DNA from: Limiplasma sp034927815
Lineage (GTDB): Bacteria; Bacillota; Clostridia; Christensenellales; Aristaeellaceae
Direction: 5' to 3'
DNA: 64,000 nt
NCBI GenBank assembly: GCA_034927815.1
Contig: JAYFPK010000033.1
Span: 1-64,000 of the forward strand
Shown here: piece by piece, positions 55,325 through 64,000 of the stretch
Numbering within the stretch: position 1 is the stretch's first letter
Layout of the letters: the number at the start of each line of letters is the position of its first letter
Made by a program: the position numbers and the translations under genes
The notes under the pieces: generated by a model
The model's database searches: none
Told to the model about the DNA's origin: nothing
Seen by the model: only the letters and a program-made list of their open reading frames with translations

Positions 55325-56407
55325 TTATGCCACGGAGAGGATAGCCTTGCGGATGGTCTCCCGCTGGGCGGCATCCACCTGGACCAGCGCCAAAATCTCC
55401 TCCTGAAAGGCGGTAAGCCCCTCCCCCGCCAAAGAGGGGGACAGCTGTGAGAGCCGGGTGGGCACGCCCATTTTTTCCAGCAATTCCCGCCGGGCGGCAA
55501 TGCGCTCCGGGTCCTCGCCGTTGGCGGCCATCTGGGCCAGAACGCCCACGGCCACCACTTCCCCATGGAGCCAGCGCTCCGGAGGGAACCATGCGCTCCG
55601 CAGCACCTCATTCACGCCATGGGCGATGGCAAAGCGGGCCCCGCCCCGGCCCCCGAAGCCCCCCAGGCCGCTGACCATGCCGGTGGAGGCAATGGCGCAA
55701 AACACCGCGTCCTCCAAGGCCTGGCCCACCTCTCCCCCGCCCAGGGACTTCAGGGCGGGAAGGGCGCAGGCGGCGATCACCTCGTCCTGAACCTGGGCCA
55801 GCCTGTAGCCCAGGTACTTTCCCAGGGGCAGGTCCCCATAGGCCGCCTCCGGCATCATGGTGGCATACTCGCAGGCCTTTGCCATGGCATCCGCCAATCC
55901 GGCGGCCAGGAGGCGGGGCGGCGCCCCGGCCATGACCCGGGCGTCCACAAAAACCCCATCCACCTCCTTATCAAAGAAGCGGATTCCCTCCTGCCTTCCC
56001 TGGGGGCCGTACACCACGCTCAGGGGGGCGTAGGCCGCGCAGGTGGCGGCGCTGGTGGGTATGGTAAACACCGGAAGGCCCGCCTCCTGGGCTACGGCCT
56101 TGGCCAGGTCCATCACCTTGCCGCCCCCCAGGCCCAGCACGCAATCCGCGCGGGTTTCCCGGGCGGCCTCCGCGTACCGGGCGATCTCCTGCGCCGTGCA
56201 ATGGCCCTGGAAAAGAACCGGGGCGATGGCATCGTCCATGGCCTTCAGCCCCGGCATCAGCCTGGGGCCCGCAGCCCCATAGGCCTTCCTCCCCGCCAGC
56301 AGCAGCCCATGGCGGTATCCCTTTTTCGCCAGCGCCGGCCCCACCTGCTCCAATACCTCCTCCCCCTGGAGGTACACGCCGCAGCCAGCCAACAACCGTT
56401 TCATCAT
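55325..56407 (-). CDS. Glycerol dehydrogenase-like (GldA family) enzyme
   Basis: A 360-residue iron/zinc alcohol dehydrogenase. NAD-binding CVLGLGGGKVMDLAKAVA near 90-107, IPTSAATCAAYAPLSVVY, and metal ligands in FAIAHGVNEVLRS and RWLHGEVVAVGVL (two His) plus an earlier Asp (LADAMAKACEY). It would oxidise or reduce a polyol or hydroxy-ketone intermediate. Only 11 bp separate it from the next gene and 1 bp from the previous one, hence strictly co-transcribed. Confidence 0.85.
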   Translation of the reverse strand: MMKRLLAGCGVYLQGEEVLEQVGPALAKKGYRHGLLLAGRKAYGAAGPRLMPGLKAMDDAIAPVLFQGHCTAQEIARYAEAARETRADCVLGLGGGKVMDLAKAVAQEAGLPVFTIPTSAATCAAYAPLSVVYGPQGRQEGIRFFDKEVDGVFVDARVMAGAPPRLLAAGLADAMAKACEYATMMPEAAYGDLPLGKYLGYRLAQVQDEVIAACALPALKSLGGGEVGQALEDAVFCAIASTGMVSGLGGFGGRGGARFAIAHGVNEVLRSAWFPPERWLHGEVVAVGVLAQMAANGEDPERIAARRELLEKMGVPTRLSQLSPSLAGEGLTAFQEEILALVQVDAAQRETIRKAILSVA

Positions 56408-56408
56408 C

Positions 56409-57743
56409 TTAACTCCACAGCCTGTCGTTGGACCATTCCCCGTCCCAGTGCTGGGTGCTTTCCCATTGGCCGGGGATGTCCTTGTGGATATGTTGGGCGA
56501 TCAGCTCTTCATTCAAGCCCTCGATTCCCAGGCCAGGGGCGTCGGGCACGGTGATAAAGCCATTTTGCACAATGGGGTTGGGCAAGCCCGTCACCAGGTC
56601 GTTCCACCAGGGCACATCCGCGCTGTGGAACTCTACCGCCAGCACCTGGGGCATAGCCGCCGCCGCGTGGACGGCCGCCATGCACCCGATGGGGCTTTCC
56701 GCCATGTGGATTGCCGTTGCCACCCCGTGGTCATAGGCAAACTCGGCGATCTTCTTGGTTTCCAGGATGCCTCCCGCCGTGAGCACGTCGGGATGGACCA
56801 CGGATACCCCGCCCCGCTCAATCAGGGGCTTGAAGTTCTCCAGCAGGTAGATGTCCTCCCCGGTAGCTACGGGAATGCAGGTACTGCCAGCCAGGCGTAC
56901 GTATTGCTCCGTATACTGCCAGGGCACCATGTCCTCCATCCAGGCGATGTTGTAGCTTTCCACCCGGCGGGCAAAGCGGATGCAGTCCTCCACGCACACA
57001 TGGCCGAAGTGGTCGATGGCCAGGGGAATCTCATACCCGATCACCTCCCGGACCTGCCGCACATAATCCTCCAGCATGTCCAGTCCCTTTTCGGTGATGC
57101 GGATCCCCGTGAAGGGATGGGCGATGGTGTTGATCTCATACGCCTTGCCCGCGGCCTGCTTGCGCTGCATGGAGCCCCGGGCCTCGTTGATGGCGGAGGA
57201 GGCGTGGCGCTTCATCTCCTCCAGAAAGCCCAGGGGCGCGGTGAGCGTGCCGGGCTCGTCCATCAGCAGCCCGATCCCCAAATCCATCTTTAGGAAGGTG
57301 AAGCCCATGTCCATGCGGGCCTTGAGGGCGCGGCCCATGTCCGCGCCGCTGTGCCGCCCTTCCACGTCCGTATCGCAGTAGATGCGGACCTGATCCCGGT
57401 ATTTGCCGCCGATGAGCTGGTATACCGGCACGCCATAGGCCTTGCCCGCCAAATCCCACAGCGCCACCTCGATCCCGGACACCCCGCCCCCCTGGCGGGA
57501 ATGGTGCCCGAACTGCCGGATGCGGCGGATCAGCTTCTCCACCTGGCAGGGGTTCTCCCCCACCAGGCGGCTTTTGAGCATGGCGGCGTAGGTTCTGCTG
57601 GAAGCGTCCCGCACCTCGCCGTAGCCCACGATGTCCTGGTTGGTATAGATTTTGATCAGCGGGCAGTGCTTGGGCGTCCCGTCGATGTCCGCGAAACGGA
57701 TGTCCGTAATCTTCAACTGGGAAGGGTTGGAGTTCCTGTTCAT
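56409..57743 (-). CDS. Mandelate racemase/muconate lactonizing enzyme family protein
   Basis: A 444-residue enolase-superfamily dehydratase or racemase. N-terminal capping domain: LKITDIRFADIDGTPKHCPL, SGIEVALWDLAGKAYGVPVY. Barrel ligands: LAIDHFGH (Asp), IAWMEDMVPWQ (Glu), VATGEDIYLL (Glu), then HPDVLTAGGI and TAIHMAESPIG (His as base), AVEFHSADVPWW. The FTFLKMDLG Lys is another acid/base residue. Such enzymes dehydrate sugar acids; the exact acid is unknown. Longer than usual, with an insert about 160-215. RBS GGGAGGTCTGGCC. Confidence 0.87.
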   Translation of the reverse strand: MNRNSNPSQLKITDIRFADIDGTPKHCPLIKIYTNQDIVGYGEVRDASSRTYAAMLKSRLVGENPCQVEKLIRRIRQFGHHSRQGGGVSGIEVALWDLAGKAYGVPVYQLIGGKYRDQVRIYCDTDVEGRHSGADMGRALKARMDMGFTFLKMDLGIGLLMDEPGTLTAPLGFLEEMKRHASSAINEARGSMQRKQAAGKAYEINTIAHPFTGIRITEKGLDMLEDYVRQVREVIGYEIPLAIDHFGHVCVEDCIRFARRVESYNIAWMEDMVPWQYTEQYVRLAGSTCIPVATGEDIYLLENFKPLIERGGVSVVHPDVLTAGGILETKKIAEFAYDHGVATAIHMAESPIGCMAAVHAAAAMPQVLAVEFHSADVPWWNDLVTGLPNPIVQNGFITVPDAPGLGIEGLNEELIAQHIHKDIPGQWESTQHWDGEWSNDRLWS

Positions 57744-57769
57744 GGCCAGACCTCCCGATTTACATGTTT

Positions 57770-58507
57770 CTAAAAGTATCCGCCCTTGTCCACCACTTCT
57801 TTGGCGGACATTCCGTCCTCCACCCAGCTTCGGATGCTGACCTCCCCGGTCTTGATCTCCTCGGCCCGGACCAGCACGTCGTAGGCGATCTCCCTGGGGA
57901 CGACCACCACGCCGTCGATATCGCCAAACACCACGTCCCCGGGATAGATGAGCACCTTGCCGATCTTGACCGGGATATTGTAGGCGGTGATCCGGCAGCG
58001 GGCCAAGGTGCCGCAGGAGGTGCGGTACTTGTAAAACACCGGGAAATGCTGGGCCAGCACCTGCGCCGTATCCCGCAGGCCTCCGTCCACCACCGCGCCC
58101 CGGGCTCCCCGGGCGCGGGAGGCCGCCGTCATGATCTCTCCCCAATGGGCCGCTTCGTTCTCCCCGCCCGTGTCCCATACGCAGATGCAGTTGCGGGGCA
58201 TATCATCCAGCATCCGGGCGCGGGTGTCCATCTCCCCGACGATGGCGGGGTCCTTGCTGCTGCGGATGGTGTAGGCCATGCCGCAGACCTTCATCTCATC
58301 CCGCAGGGGGTGGATTTCCGGCGGCAGGGCCTGGTCCAGCAGGCAGAACTCCCGCAGCACATCGTTGACGGCGGAGGTGTAAAGCTGCTCATATCTCGCG
58401 CACAGCTCCTCCTCGGATACCGGGAAGGGCTTTTGCTCCTTGCGCTCCCGCTGGGCAATCAGCTTGTCCAGATTCATCTTGCTCTTTTGAACCACGTGCT
58501 TTTCCAT
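57770..58507 (-). CDS. RraA family protein
   Basis: A 245-residue RraA-like protein. The family includes 4-hydroxy-4-methyl-2-oxoglutarate/4-carboxy-4-hydroxy-2-oxoadipate aldolases and dimethylmenaquinone methyltransferase-named proteins. Core signatures: HWGEIMTAASRARGARGAVVDGGLRD and YPGDVVFGDIDGVVVVPREI, quoted in shorter parts RGAVVDGGLRD and GDVVFGDIDGVVVVP. Arg and Asp of GGLRD are the metal/pyruvate site. In this operon an aldolase acting on a keto-deoxy sugar acid makes sense (inference). Start at 58507 after AAAGGATGGG. Confidence 0.85.
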   Translation of the reverse strand: MEKHVVQKSKMNLDKLIAQRERKEQKPFPVSEEELCARYEQLYTSAVNDVLREFCLLDQALPPEIHPLRDEMKVCGMAYTIRSSKDPAIVGEMDTRARMLDDMPRNCICVWDTGGENEAAHWGEIMTAASRARGARGAVVDGGLRDTAQVLAQHFPVFYKYRTSCGTLARCRITAYNIPVKIGKVLIYPGDVVFGDIDGVVVVPREIAYDVLVRAEEIKTGEVSIRSWVEDGMSAKEVVDKGGYF

Positions 58508-58549
58508 TGATATTCCCATCCTTTTCTGACCGGCGCGGCAGGGCCTTCC

Positions 58550-59380
58550 TCAGCCCTTCACAGCGCCGCCCACAATTCCTTTGATGAAGTGATCCTGGAG
58601 AAGGAAGAACACCAGCAGCACCGGAAGCCCCATCAAAATGGCGGAGGCCATCACCGCGCCCCACAGGTTCGCGTCTTCCCCCAGAAACAGCGCGATGCCC
58701 ACCGAAACGGGCTTGGCCCGGGAGGAGGTAAAGGTATAGGAAAAGATGAATTCCTCCCAGGAAAGCATGAAGGCGTATACCCCCACCGAGAACAGGCCCG
58801 GAGCCGTAATGGGCAGAACCACCCGCAGCAGCGCCCGGGGCTTGCTGCACCCATCCACCAGCGCCGCTTCCTCCACCGCCACGGGCACCGTCTTGAAAAA
58901 TCCCCTGGACATCCAGATGGCAAAGGGCACCATGGTGAAGAGATGGACGTAGGACAGGCCAAAGTGGGTATCCATCAGCCCCAGCTTGCCCATGAGGATG
59001 AACAGCGGAATCAAGGCCGCGGACTGGGGCAGGAGCTTGAAGAGGATCACCCCGGAGGATACCAGCTTGCGCCCCCGAAAGGGGAAGCGGGCCAGGGCAT
59101 AGCCCGCGGGAATGGACGCCACCAGGCACATCAGCGTAGCCATGGCCGCGATGATGACGGTGTTAAGCATGTACTGCGGGATGCGGGTGCGGGTGAGCAC
59201 GTAGGAAAAGTTCTCCAAAGAGGCCGAGGAGGCGATGAGCTTGGGGGGAATGGTGAACAGCTCCGATTGATCCCGCACGGCGCAGGTCAGCATCCAGAAG
59301 TAGGGAAACAGCGCCACCAAGGCGAAGATCCCCAGCACCCCATAGGCCAGGGCGGAGCGAAGCAGCTTGACTTTCTTCAT
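58550..59380 (-). CDS. Carbohydrate ABC transporter permease (MalG-like)
   Basis: A 276-residue permease with six membrane segments and the coupling motif EEAALVDGCSKPRALLRVVL near 185-204 (E-A-A-x-x-D-G pattern), typical of MalG-type sugar importers. Gene order and overlap with the MalF-type gene by one base support a heteromeric channel. No ATP-binding subunit gene is present in the operon, so a shared MsmX-type ATPase from elsewhere is needed (known for such importers). Confidence 0.92.
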   Translation of the reverse strand: MKKVKLLRSALAYGVLGIFALVALFPYFWMLTCAVRDQSELFTIPPKLIASSASLENFSYVLTRTRIPQYMLNTVIIAAMATLMCLVASIPAGYALARFPFRGRKLVSSGVILFKLLPQSAALIPLFILMGKLGLMDTHFGLSYVHLFTMVPFAIWMSRGFFKTVPVAVEEAALVDGCSKPRALLRVVLPITAPGLFSVGVYAFMLSWEEFIFSYTFTSSRAKPVSVGIALFLGEDANLWGAVMASAILMGLPVLLVFFLLQDHFIKGIVGGAVKG

Positions 59381-60258
59381 CAGAACGCGTCCTCCTCTGC
59401 CTTTTCGGTGGCGAAGATATAGCCTACCGCCAGCGCCAGCACCACCAGCAAAAAGATCGTGGAGGCCGACGCGCCATAGTTATACTGGAAGCCCGCGATG
59501 CCGGTATTGTAGATATACATCTGCATCAGCTCCGTGCTGCGGCTGGGGCCGCCCCGGGTGATGGAATACGCGATGGTGAACTGGTTCATGGCGGTGATGA
59601 TGGAAATGAGCAGCACCGAGCGGATCACCGGGAACATCAGCGGCAGCGTCACCTTGAAAAGCTGGGTATACCAGGGCGCGCCGTCGATTTTGCAAGCGTC
59701 GTAAATATCCTCGGAGATGCCTTGCAGGCCGCTGACGTACATCAGCATCACAAAGGAGGAGCGCTTCCAAATATACACCACCGACAGCCATACGATGGCC
59801 GTGGCCGGCTTGCTTAAAAAAAGGATGTCCGTGCCCAAGAGCTTGTTGATCCCATAGCTGAGGATGCCGAAGTCCCCGTTGTACATCCAGGCCCACACGG
59901 TGCACACCGCGATCATGGGCGTCATCCAGGGGATCATCAGCACCGTGCGGAAGAGCTTGGTGCCCCGCAGCCGCAGGTTGATGAGGTTGGCCAGCACCAG
60001 CCCCACCAGCAGCTCTCCCACCACCGCCAGCAGCATCCACTTGCCGGTGGTGATCATGGAGTTCCAAAACCATTTGTCCCTAAACAGGCGTTCATAATTG
60101 CCCAGGCTCCAAGCGCCGGATTTGGAATGGACGCTGAGCCAGAGGTTGTTCAGCAGCGGATAGACCGCCAGCGTACCCAATACGATGATTGCGGGAAGAA
60201 AATAATAGATGATGCGTTCTTTGCCAAGCGTCCGCCTGATTTTGGCGTACAATCCCAC
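59380..60258 (-). CDS. Carbohydrate ABC transporter permease (MalF-like)
   Basis: A 292-residue partner permease. Six membrane segments; EAA-loop SEDIYDACKIDGAPWYTQLF near 195-214. N-terminal MGLYAKIRRTLGKERIIYYF is the usual cytoplasmic start. Together with the next gene it forms the channel fed by the binding protein upstream. Separated from that gene by a strong stem-loop. Confidence 0.92.
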   Translation of the reverse strand: MGLYAKIRRTLGKERIIYYFLPAIIVLGTLAVYPLLNNLWLSVHSKSGAWSLGNYERLFRDKWFWNSMITTGKWMLLAVVGELLVGLVLANLINLRLRGTKLFRTVLMIPWMTPMIAVCTVWAWMYNGDFGILSYGINKLLGTDILFLSKPATAIVWLSVVYIWKRSSFVMLMYVSGLQGISEDIYDACKIDGAPWYTQLFKVTLPLMFPVIRSVLLISIITAMNQFTIAYSITRGGPSRSTELMQMYIYNTGIAGFQYNYGASASTIFLLVVLALAVGYIFATEKAEEDAF

Positions 60259-60275
60259 GCGCCTCCTCTGCTTTC

Positions 60276-60315
60276 GGGCAGCGCGCCCCTGCGCAAACGC
60301 AGGGGTGCGCTGCCC
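60276..60315 (-). other. Intergenic stem-loop between binding protein and permease
   Basis: Two 18-nt arms (60276-60293, 60298-60315) with a 4-nt loop pair at 17 of 18 positions. No T-run follows. Such hairpins after the binding-protein gene usually protect its mRNA, giving more binding protein than permease. The rest of the gap is the ribosome-binding site AGGAGG. Confidence 0.65.
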
Positions 60316-60330
60316 AAAACGGTCCCTGGG

Positions 60331-61617
60331 TTACTCTGCGTTCTGCTCGTCCAGCAAGGCCTGAATCTCCTCCTGGGCGGAGGCGATGGCCTCGTCCATG
60401 GTGGCGCCGTCCGTGAGCACGGACTGCACCATGTTCATGATGACGGTCTGGGCGCCCGCCGCGTTCTCAAAGTTGGGGAAATCCCGGCTGTGCTCCGCCA
60501 GCATGGCGCTGTAGGGGCCGTAGAAGTCATCCGTCCAGTCCCCGGCGGCCAGCACTTCCGCCAAAGCGGGCATCAGCAACTGCTGCTCCATGCCTTCCTT
60601 GCCGGTAATCAGGTTGATGAAGGCCGCCGCGCCTTCCTTGTTCTTGGCGGAAGCGGGGATGCAGGCGTTCCAGCCGCCCAGGCCCGCCACGTTGGTGCCC
60701 TCCATGCCGGGATATAGGGCCACGCCCACCTCAAAGAGGTTCTCCTTCACCACGTTGTTGCGGATCCAGGTGACGTTTTCCAGGGTCATGGCCACAGCGC
60801 CGGAGGCGAACATCTGGCTGGAAGCGGTCTGGTCGTTTTCCAGCATGCTGCGGGGGGCTGTGCCGTTCTTGTAGAAGCTGCAGTAGTACTCCAGCGCCTT
60901 GCGGGTGGCTTCGCTGTCCAGGGTGGCCTGGGTCATCTCGGGGTTGCAGATATCCCCGCCCGCGCCCCAAATCTCGGGAATGATGCGGTACCAGATATGG
61001 CTGCCGCTGGTGCCCGGCAGGGCGAAGCCGTACACCGACACATTGCCCTCCGCGTCCTTTTTGGTGAGCTTCTGGGCATACTCCTGTACCTCGGCCCAGG
61101 TCTTGGGGGGCTCGGTCAGGCCCGCCTCGGCGAACATGGCCTTGTTGTACACCAGCGCCAGGGCCGTGCGGCTCTGGGGTACGCCATAGAGCACGTCTCC
61201 GTCCCGCATCAGCTCAAAGAAATCGGGGTTGAACTCCGCCAGCAGGTCCCGGCCGGCCCGGGCCATCAGGTCGTTCATGGGCTCCAAAAGCCCCAGCTGT
61301 ACGAAGCCGTTGGTGGCGGCGATGGGCTGGCTCATCACGTCCGGCCCCATGCCGCTCTGGCAGGCGGTCATCTGCCGGGAGGCCAATTCCGCCATGGGGA
61401 TGACTTCCAGGGTCACCGTGGTTCCCGGATAGGCCTTTTCGATCTCGGCCTTGGCCCACTCATACAGTTCCACGCGGGATTCCGCCGCGCCGGAGTACCA
61501 AACGACGATTTCACCCTCCACCTTCAGCGGCTCCGAAGCGGACGCGCCAAGGGGAAGCGCTGCGCACAGCAGCACAAGACAAAGTACCATAGACCAAAGC
61601 TTTTTGACGGGCATCAT
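60331..61617 (-). CDS. Sugar ABC transporter solute-binding protein
   Basis: A 428-residue family-1 binding protein. The signal peptide is MMPVKKLWSMVLCLVLLC, with AALPLGASASEP giving a type I cleavage-like site; no clear lipobox, unusual for a Firmicute, though LVLLC could be a poor one. EGEIVVWYSGAAESRVELYE is the family start and QSRTALALVYNKAMFAEAGL a central hallmark. Start at 61617 follows GGAGGGTTGC. It captures the substrate, probably an oligosaccharide or sugar acid. Confidence 0.88.
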   Translation of the reverse strand: MMPVKKLWSMVLCLVLLCAALPLGASASEPLKVEGEIVVWYSGAAESRVELYEWAKAEIEKAYPGTTVTLEVIPMAELASRQMTACQSGMGPDVMSQPIAATNGFVQLGLLEPMNDLMARAGRDLLAEFNPDFFELMRDGDVLYGVPQSRTALALVYNKAMFAEAGLTEPPKTWAEVQEYAQKLTKKDAEGNVSVYGFALPGTSGSHIWYRIIPEIWGAGGDICNPEMTQATLDSEATRKALEYYCSFYKNGTAPRSMLENDQTASSQMFASGAVAMTLENVTWIRNNVVKENLFEVGVALYPGMEGTNVAGLGGWNACIPASAKNKEGAAAFINLITGKEGMEQQLLMPALAEVLAAGDWTDDFYGPYSAMLAEHSRDFPNFENAAGAQTVIMNMVQSVLTDGATMDEAIASAQEEIQALLDEQNAE

Positions 61618-61706
61618 GGTAGCAACCCTCCGTTTCAATATGTGGCATTCATTTGCCATGCTCTCAGGCGGTCGCCCCGCGGGCGGCCCGCCTCATGTAT
61701 GCAGTC

Positions 61707-61735
61707 ATTATACAAGCCCGCCCATAGGCTGACAA
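61707..61735 (-). promoter_or_regulatory. Promoter of the catabolic operon
   Basis: Minus strand TTGTCA (61735-61730), 17 bp, TATAAT (61712-61707), 90 bp before the binding-protein gene. The upstream A/T-rich stretch 61736-61800 could hold AraC-regulator sites. The remaining gap to 61953 shows no gene. Confidence 0.75.
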
Positions 61736-61953
61736 TCCATAAAACGATTTTCTTTTGCACAAAATGACTTTTTGGAAAAAATTTTCTCAAAGGAGCTTCT
61801 CTTCTCTTTTTTGCCACATCCAAAAACAAGCCCCTGGGGATCATCTCCCAACAAAGGCTTTTGCCGGAAGCGTTTCCTCAAATTGGCACGCAGCCCGCAG
61901 GAATGGACACCGCATCAAGCAGAGCGGAATCCTTCCAAAAGCAAAGGGGCAAA

Positions 61954-62754
61954 TCACTTCTTGCACAGATCCGAAGGCGCTATTCCCGTAATTTGTTTGA
62001 ACAATCTGCTGAAATAGTAGATGTCCCGGATACCCACCATGCCCGCCACCTCCGTCACCCGCAGATTCCCGGTGTTCAGCAGGTCCTGGGCATGGGTGAT
62101 CTTCATATAATTCTGGTATTGCACGGTGGAATAGCCGGTGAAGCGCTTGAACAGCATCCGGAAGTACGAGGGGCTGAGCCCCGCCTCCCGGGCCAGCTCC
62201 TGAAGGGAAAAGTTCTCCTCCCGGTTCTGGTTGATGATCTCCAGGGCATGGCGCAGCTTCTCCTGATGGGGCAAATCCTTGTCGTAGAAGGTGCCCGCCT
62301 GGCGCATCATGGTATACAGCAGGTCATACAGGGCGCTTTTGCACCGCAGAAGGTAGCCGGGCCGCCGCCCCCGCCACACCCGCTCCATTTCCAAAAAGCT
62401 CTGGCGGATGGTCAGGGTCGTGCCGGGGAAAATATTGGGCAGCTCCCGCAGCGCTTGGGCCGTGCGGTCGTTGAGGGCTTCCAGGCGGAACTTGACCACG
62501 ATGAACTGCCAGGGGTCCTGGGGGGAGCTTTTGGCGGAGCGGGAAAAGCCCTCCTGGAAAAAGAGCATATCATCCTTGCGAAGCTGATAGGTCTTTTGCC
62601 CCCAACTATACTCCGCCCCGCCCCCTGTGCTCAGGGACAAAATCCAATGGTCGGAAGTGGTCAGATTGTCCAGGGACCAGTAGGAATCGGTTTGAATGCT
62701 GATGATGTTGTTGATGTGGGGAATGGTCAGGTCATAATCCTCCAGGGCCTTCAC
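61954..62754 (-). CDS. AraC family transcriptional regulator
   Basis: A 266-residue activator. The N-terminal cupin-like domain (about 1-130) senses the inducer; GAEYSWGQKTYQLRKDDMLF is part of it. The C-terminal 100 residues hold the two AraC helix-turn-helix motifs: FSLQELAREAGLSPSYFRML, FKRFTGYSTVQYQ and VTEVAGMVGIRDIYYFSRLF, KQITGIAPSDL. GTG start at 62754. It lies directly upstream of the ABC-catabolic operon on the same strand and should activate it. Confidence 0.9.
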   Translation of the reverse strand: MKALEDYDLTIPHINNIISIQTDSYWSLDNLTTSDHWILSLSTGGGAEYSWGQKTYQLRKDDMLFFQEGFSRSAKSSPQDPWQFIVVKFRLEALNDRTAQALRELPNIFPGTTLTIRQSFLEMERVWRGRRPGYLLRCKSALYDLLYTMMRQAGTFYDKDLPHQEKLRHALEIINQNREENFSLQELAREAGLSPSYFRMLFKRFTGYSTVQYQNYMKITHAQDLLNTGNLRVTEVAGMVGIRDIYYFSRLFKQITGIAPSDLCKK

Positions 62755-63007
62755 GGATGTTCGCCCCCTCTGCCTTCTCTTTGAAAAGCGTGGAATGAAC
62801 GGCGGTTTCCGGTTTTATTGTACCGGGGCGGGCCGGGGAAAACAAGGGGGTAAAAGCGGCGGAGGGGATAGCGGCATTGGCGACAGAAGAAATCACCCTG
62901 AATATGGCGATCAAAGCCCGAAAATCACTTCCCGACAAAAAACGCCCTTCTTCATCAAAAGGCAAATCAAAATCAAATGATCCCGCCCTATCTGCGCGCC
63001 CCCTCCC

Positions 63008-63037
63008 TTGACATTCCTTGCTTTCCCATTGTACAAT
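63008..63037 (+). promoter_or_regulatory. prfC promoter
   Basis: TTGACA (63008-63013), 18 bp, TACAAT (63032-63037), 53 bp before prfC. The rest of the gap 62755-63007 shows no gene I can support. Confidence 0.78.
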
Positions 63038-63090
63038 GATTTGTTTATATCCCCTTTATCCTTGTATGCGAAGCGGAGGAACCACCCCCC

Positions 63091-64000
63091 ATGACCCAAC
63101 CCCAAACCGCGGCTTCCCAGGAGACCCGGGCGGAGATCGAGCGCCGCCGGACCTTTGCCATCATCAGCCACCCGGACGCCGGAAAAACCACCTTGACCGA
63201 AAAGCTGCTGCTCTACGGCGGAGCCATCCGCCAGGCGGGCAGCGTAAAAGCCCGCAAGGCCGAGAGGCACGCCACCAGCGATTGGATGGAAATCGAAAAG
63301 CAGCGTGGCATTTCCGTGACCTCCAGCGCCATGCAGTTTGAATATGAAGGCTTCCGCATCAACATCCTGGACACCCCCGGCCACCAGGATTTCAGCGAGG
63401 ACACCTACCGGGTGCTGGTAGCGGCGGACGCGGCGGTGATGCTCATCGACGCGGCCAAGGGCGTGGAGGAGCAGACCGTCAAGCTGTTCAAGGTCTGCCG
63501 GCTTCGCAACATCCCCATCTTCACCTTTGTGAACAAGATGGACCGGGCCGCCAAGGACCCTTTCGCGCTGATGGAGGAGCTGGAAAACGTGCTGGGCATC
63601 CGTACCTGCCCCATGAACTGGCCCATCGGCGTGGACGGTGATTTCCAGGGGGTGTACCGCCGGGGCAGCGGCGACGTGCTGCTGTACAGCGGCGGCAACC
63701 ACGGCATGAGCCTGGCGGAGGAAAGGGCCGTGCCCTTGCACAGCCCCGGGGCGGAGCAGGCCCTGGCCGCCCATTACCGCAACCGCCTGCTGGACGAGAT
63801 CGAACTGCTGGACGTGGCCGGGGACGCCTTTGACAAGGAGGCTGTGCTGGCCGGGGAGCTTTCCCCGGTGTTCTTTGGCTCCGCCGTTACCAATTTTGGC
63901 GTGGAACCCTTTTTGGAGGCGTTCCTGTCCATCACGCCTCCTCCCTTGCCCAGGATGAGCGACGTTGGGGAGATTCAGCCCACGGAGGATTTTTTCAGCG
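63091..64000 (+). CDS. prfC: Peptide chain release factor 3, N-terminal part
   Basis: A translational GTPase that recycles RF1/RF2 after termination. The first 303 residues are in the window. G1 is HPDAGKTT near 27-34, G3 is DTPGHQDFSEDTYR near 95-108 (RF3-specific), G4 is NKMD near 149-152; RGISVTSSAMQFEYEGF is the switch I region. GCGGAGGAACC precedes the ATG. The gene runs off the right edge; the missing part should hold domains II and III (full length about 530 residues). Confidence 0.95.
   Translation, partial: MTQPQTAASQETRAEIERRRTFAIISHPDAGKTTLTEKLLLYGGAIRQAGSVKARKAERHATSDWMEIEKQRGISVTSSAMQFEYEGFRINILDTPGHQDFSEDTYRVLVAADAAVMLIDAAKGVEEQTVKLFKVCRLRNIPIFTFVNKMDRAAKDPFALMEELENVLGIRTCPMNWPIGVDGDFQGVYRRGSGDVLLYSGGNHGMSLAEERAVPLHSPGAEQALAAHYRNRLLDEIELLDVAGDAFDKEAVLAGELSPVFFGSAVTNFGVEPFLEAFLSITPPPLPRMSDVGEIQPTEDFFS

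Noticed and set aside
1..64000. tRNA and rRNA genes
   Set aside because: No T-loop/anticodon pattern or rRNA sequence was noticed in either strand; a covariance-model scan would be needed to be certain.

Overview
The window is about 64 kb of a GC-rich, low-oxygen Firmicute (Clostridia-like) chromosome with the integrase-proximal part of a prophage. Evidence for the host: ribosomal protein L27 carries the Firmicute-type cleavable N-terminus and sits with L21 and the Prp protease; groESL is preceded by a perfect CIRCE operator; rubredoxin and a two-iron-site superoxide reductase indicate an anaerobe; ribosome-binding sites are strong AGGAGG type. I cannot name the genus.

Positions 1 to about 28,000 are a siphovirus-type prophage entered mid-genome (tail tip, tape measure and lysis genes lie before position 1). 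Read leftward from about 25.2 kb, the minus strand holds an early module (excisionase-like, small genes, SbcC-like ATPase, Sak4-like recombinase, DUF669 protein, SF2 helicase, helicase-methyltransferase fusion, C5 methyltransferase, primase-helicase, RusA resolvase, HNH endonuclease), an ArpU-like late regulator followed by an intrinsic terminator, then the packaging, head and tail genes (terminase, portal, scaffold, capsid, connectors, major tail protein). Rightward from 25.3 kb lie the CI-like repressor, an A/T-rich membrane-anchored accessory gene and a tyrosine integrase that ends exactly at a solitary type I-C-like CRISPR repeat.

Positions 28.3-54.1 kb are host chromosome: a 2-hydroxyacid dehydrogenase, a FAD-Rieske oxidoreductase, ribokinase, an aminotransferase plus aldo/keto reductase pair, a XRE-S24 repressor divergent from a 59-residue membrane protein, rubredoxin and superoxide reductase, an RpiR regulator, groESL, mutY, one DUF6056-like and three tandem paralogous multispan membrane proteins, pgi, and the rplU-prp-rpmA ribosomal cluster. 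Positions 54.3-62.8 kb form one catabolic locus on the minus strand: AraC regulator, ABC solute-binding protein, two permeases, RraA-like, enolase-superfamily, GldA-like and mannonate-dehydratase-like proteins, probably for import and dehydration of a sugar acid or related polyol. The window ends inside prfC (RF3).

Most notable: a solitary CRISPR repeat at the prophage end (candidate RNA anti-CRISPR or attachment relic); a 211-codon gene nested in another frame inside the C5 methyltransferase gene, with its own Shine-Dalgarno and a recognisable conserved C-terminal motif; a 51-residue gene under a LexA-type box running convergent into the CI gene, which itself lacks a self-cleavage domain; and the same Prp cleavage motif in host L27 and phage scaffold.
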